64,000 bases of DNA, taken from the NCBI GenBank assembly GCA_001768565.1, contig MEOE01000004.1, positions 68,313 to 132,312 on the forward strand, written 5' to 3'. A model generated the notes under the pieces. The model searched no databases, was not told the DNA's origin, and saw only the letters and a list, made by a program, of their open reading frames with translations. Below, piece by piece: positions 62,807-64,000 of this stretch. A program made the position numbers and the translations under genes. The stretch comes from Bacteroidetes bacterium GWF2_33_16 (lineage in GTDB: Bacteria > Bacteroidota > Bacteroidia > Bacteroidales > UBA12077). Numbering within the stretch: the stretch's first letter is position 1; each line of letters begins with the position of its first letter.

Positions 62807-64000
62807 ATGAAAAAAATATACAGAATTTTATTACTAATTGGATGTGGAGTAACTCTTTCAAACTATTCGGTTGCTCAAGATACTCTTTATATTGAGAGGG
62901 TTGTATTTTTTGATTCTCAAGGTACAGGTAGATCAAATACATTAGAAGTAGAGTTTAATCGTGCAGTAGATGATGCATCGTTAATTGATGTTGACGAATT
63001 TGAAGATTGGATGGTTAGTAATGTACCAGATTTTTCGACTGTTGATAAATTTGAAATCACAGGATTTGATACAAAAGTAACTAAAATAGCAAATTCAACT
63101 TTAGCCAATGATAAATATGTAAGAATGATTTTTCCAAATGGTACGGCCGCTGGAATGGCTAATGATACTTATACCCCGGTATATTTAAGATATTTAGATG
63201 TTAGTCCGGGTGATGATGTTTATGCATATGGTTCTCCTACAATAATTTTGCAGGATAATGCTATTAAGATGGGTTACGATATGGCTGGACCTGCAGTTAC
63301 CTCCATAAGTTATGCTCCTGCTTCAGGTATGTTAAAAATTGGATCAACCTTAGAAGCCACATTTGTGGTTTCTGATACCATAACTTATACAAATGCAGAA
63401 ATTCGTATTAATAATAAAGATGTTAAAGGAACAATAATATCAACTGCACCATGGACATTTAAAGTTACCTATAATGTAGCTGAAGGAGATAATAATATAT
63501 CTTCTTCACAAGCATTGCCTATTTATATTTCATTATATGATACCTTACTGAATCAGGGTGTTAGTTATACAACTTCTCCAGCTATTGGAACATTTGTTAT
63601 AGATGCTGCAAAACCAGTCATTACAGGAGTCAGTCTGTCTCCTGGTGATGGGACTACAGTAAATGTTGGCTCTACAATAACAGTTACCATTTATACTCAG
63701 AATAATGAAACTGGTTTATCTGCCGATAGTTTGATGTTAAATAATATTGGTATCTTAAATACTGGGTTATCTCCATTGGGAAGTGGTAAATATAGTTATT
63801 CTTATTTGGTAGAGAATACCCATTCCGATGTTAGCGATGCTGCTGCCATACCAATAAGAATTGAACTAAAAGATGCTGCTGGAAATATTTCTGATCCATT
63901 CACTACTTTATCACCTAGTAATTGTCCTGGCATTGATGCGAACAAGCCGGTAATAGACACGGTATATTCAGATGCTTCAACAGATGTAAATATATTAAAG
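62807..64000 (+). CDS. Large secreted protein with Ig-like repeats, partial
   Basis: The frame is open from the ATG at 62807 to the window end (398 codons visible). A signal peptide (cleavage after YSVAQ) is followed by a domain with DTLYIERVVFFDSQGTGRSN. Ig-like units of about 110-130 residues then start at KPVITGVSLSPGDGT and KPVIDTVYSD, each preceded by a DA.K or ANKP joint. It is probably a long surface or extracellular protein. A C-terminal sorting domain would tell whether type IX secretion is used, but that end is outside. Confidence 0.8.
   Translation, partial: MKKIYRILLLIGCGVTLSNYSVAQDTLYIERVVFFDSQGTGRSNTLEVEFNRAVDDASLIDVDEFEDWMVSNVPDFSTVDKFEITGFDTKVTKIANSTLANDKYVRMIFPNGTAAGMANDTYTPVYLRYLDVSPGDDVYAYGSPTIILQDNAIKMGYDMAGPAVTSISYAPASGMLKIGSTLEATFVVSDTITYTNAEIRINNKDVKGTIISTAPWTFKVTYNVAEGDNNISSSQALPIYISLYDTLLNQGVSYTTSPAIGTFVIDAAKPVITGVSLSPGDGTTVNVGSTITVTIYTQNNETGLSADSLMLNNIGILNTGLSPLGSGKYSYSYLVENTHSDVSDAAAIPIRIELKDAAGNISDPFTTLSPSNCPGIDANKPVIDTVYSDASTDVNILK

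Overview
The window looks like chromosomal DNA of a marine or cold-adapted member of the Bacteroidota, probably near the Marinilabiliales/Marinifilaceae (inference). The DNA is very AT-rich. Promoters carry the Bacteroidota -7 signature TAnnTTTG. Many lipoproteins have an acidic stretch just after the lipobox Cys, and PorT-like barrels, DUF3494 ice-binding lipoproteins, an OlsF-like acyltransferase and nSTAND1-WD40 proteins all fit that phylum. I saw no rRNA, tRNA, CRISPR array, insertion sequence or prophage.

Region 1 (1-4077, minus strand) holds a partial S33-like hydrolase, an isoprenylcysteine-methyltransferase-like membrane protein, a CPBP protease and a membrane-anchored AraC regulator. 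Region 2 (4443-21233) looks like a sigma-54 regulon. The NtrC-type regulator and its kinase (18560-21233) sit beside two good -24/-12 promoters, at 4557 (plus) and 18432 (minus), and each promoter has the same 15-bp palindrome upstream. The promoter at 4557 heads a colinear run: metallo-beta-lactamase-fold hydrolase, LamG lipoprotein, barrel, AhpD-like protein, serine hydrolase, S41 peptidase, esterase and two FtsX-type ABC permeases. The promoter at 18432 drives a third permease. No ABC ATPase is encoded here.

Region 3 (21709-39497) looks like an envelope/cold/general-stress regulon. Nine transcription units carry one 41-bp box containing two direct TGTAAC repeats 21 bp apart. In all nine the box ends exactly 18 bp before the -7 element. 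The units encode a cupin, a coiled-coil lipoprotein/barrel/lmo0937 operon, a secreted protein/OmpA/helix-hairpin-helix operon, three DUF3494 ice-binding lipoproteins, small membrane proteins, a CsbD protein, and an AraC regulator with a hybrid kinase and response regulator. The AraC family is the obvious candidate reader of the box, and the AraC-kinase-regulator operon carries a copy itself. The three ice-binding genes also share a stem-loop at the predicted mRNA 5' end.

Region 4 (39498-50388) is more ordinary: an unlisted 53-aa protein, DUF3820, an M16 peptidase, a barrel, a Gate-domain membrane protein, an OlsF-like aminolipid synthase, an isochorismatase-fold hydrolase, a histidine kinase with a Cys-rich PAS domain, and a lipoprotein hydrolase.

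Region 5 (50740-64000) is a tightly packed plus-strand cluster: nucleotide-transporter-like/HEAT protein, membrane SpoIIE phosphatase, TIR-like protein, membrane-spanning nSTAND1-WD40 NTPase, outer-membrane barrel, repeat lipoprotein and a large secreted Ig-like protein that runs off the window. I read it as a possible trans-envelope signalling system. With the 41-bp box regulon it is the most interesting content of the window.
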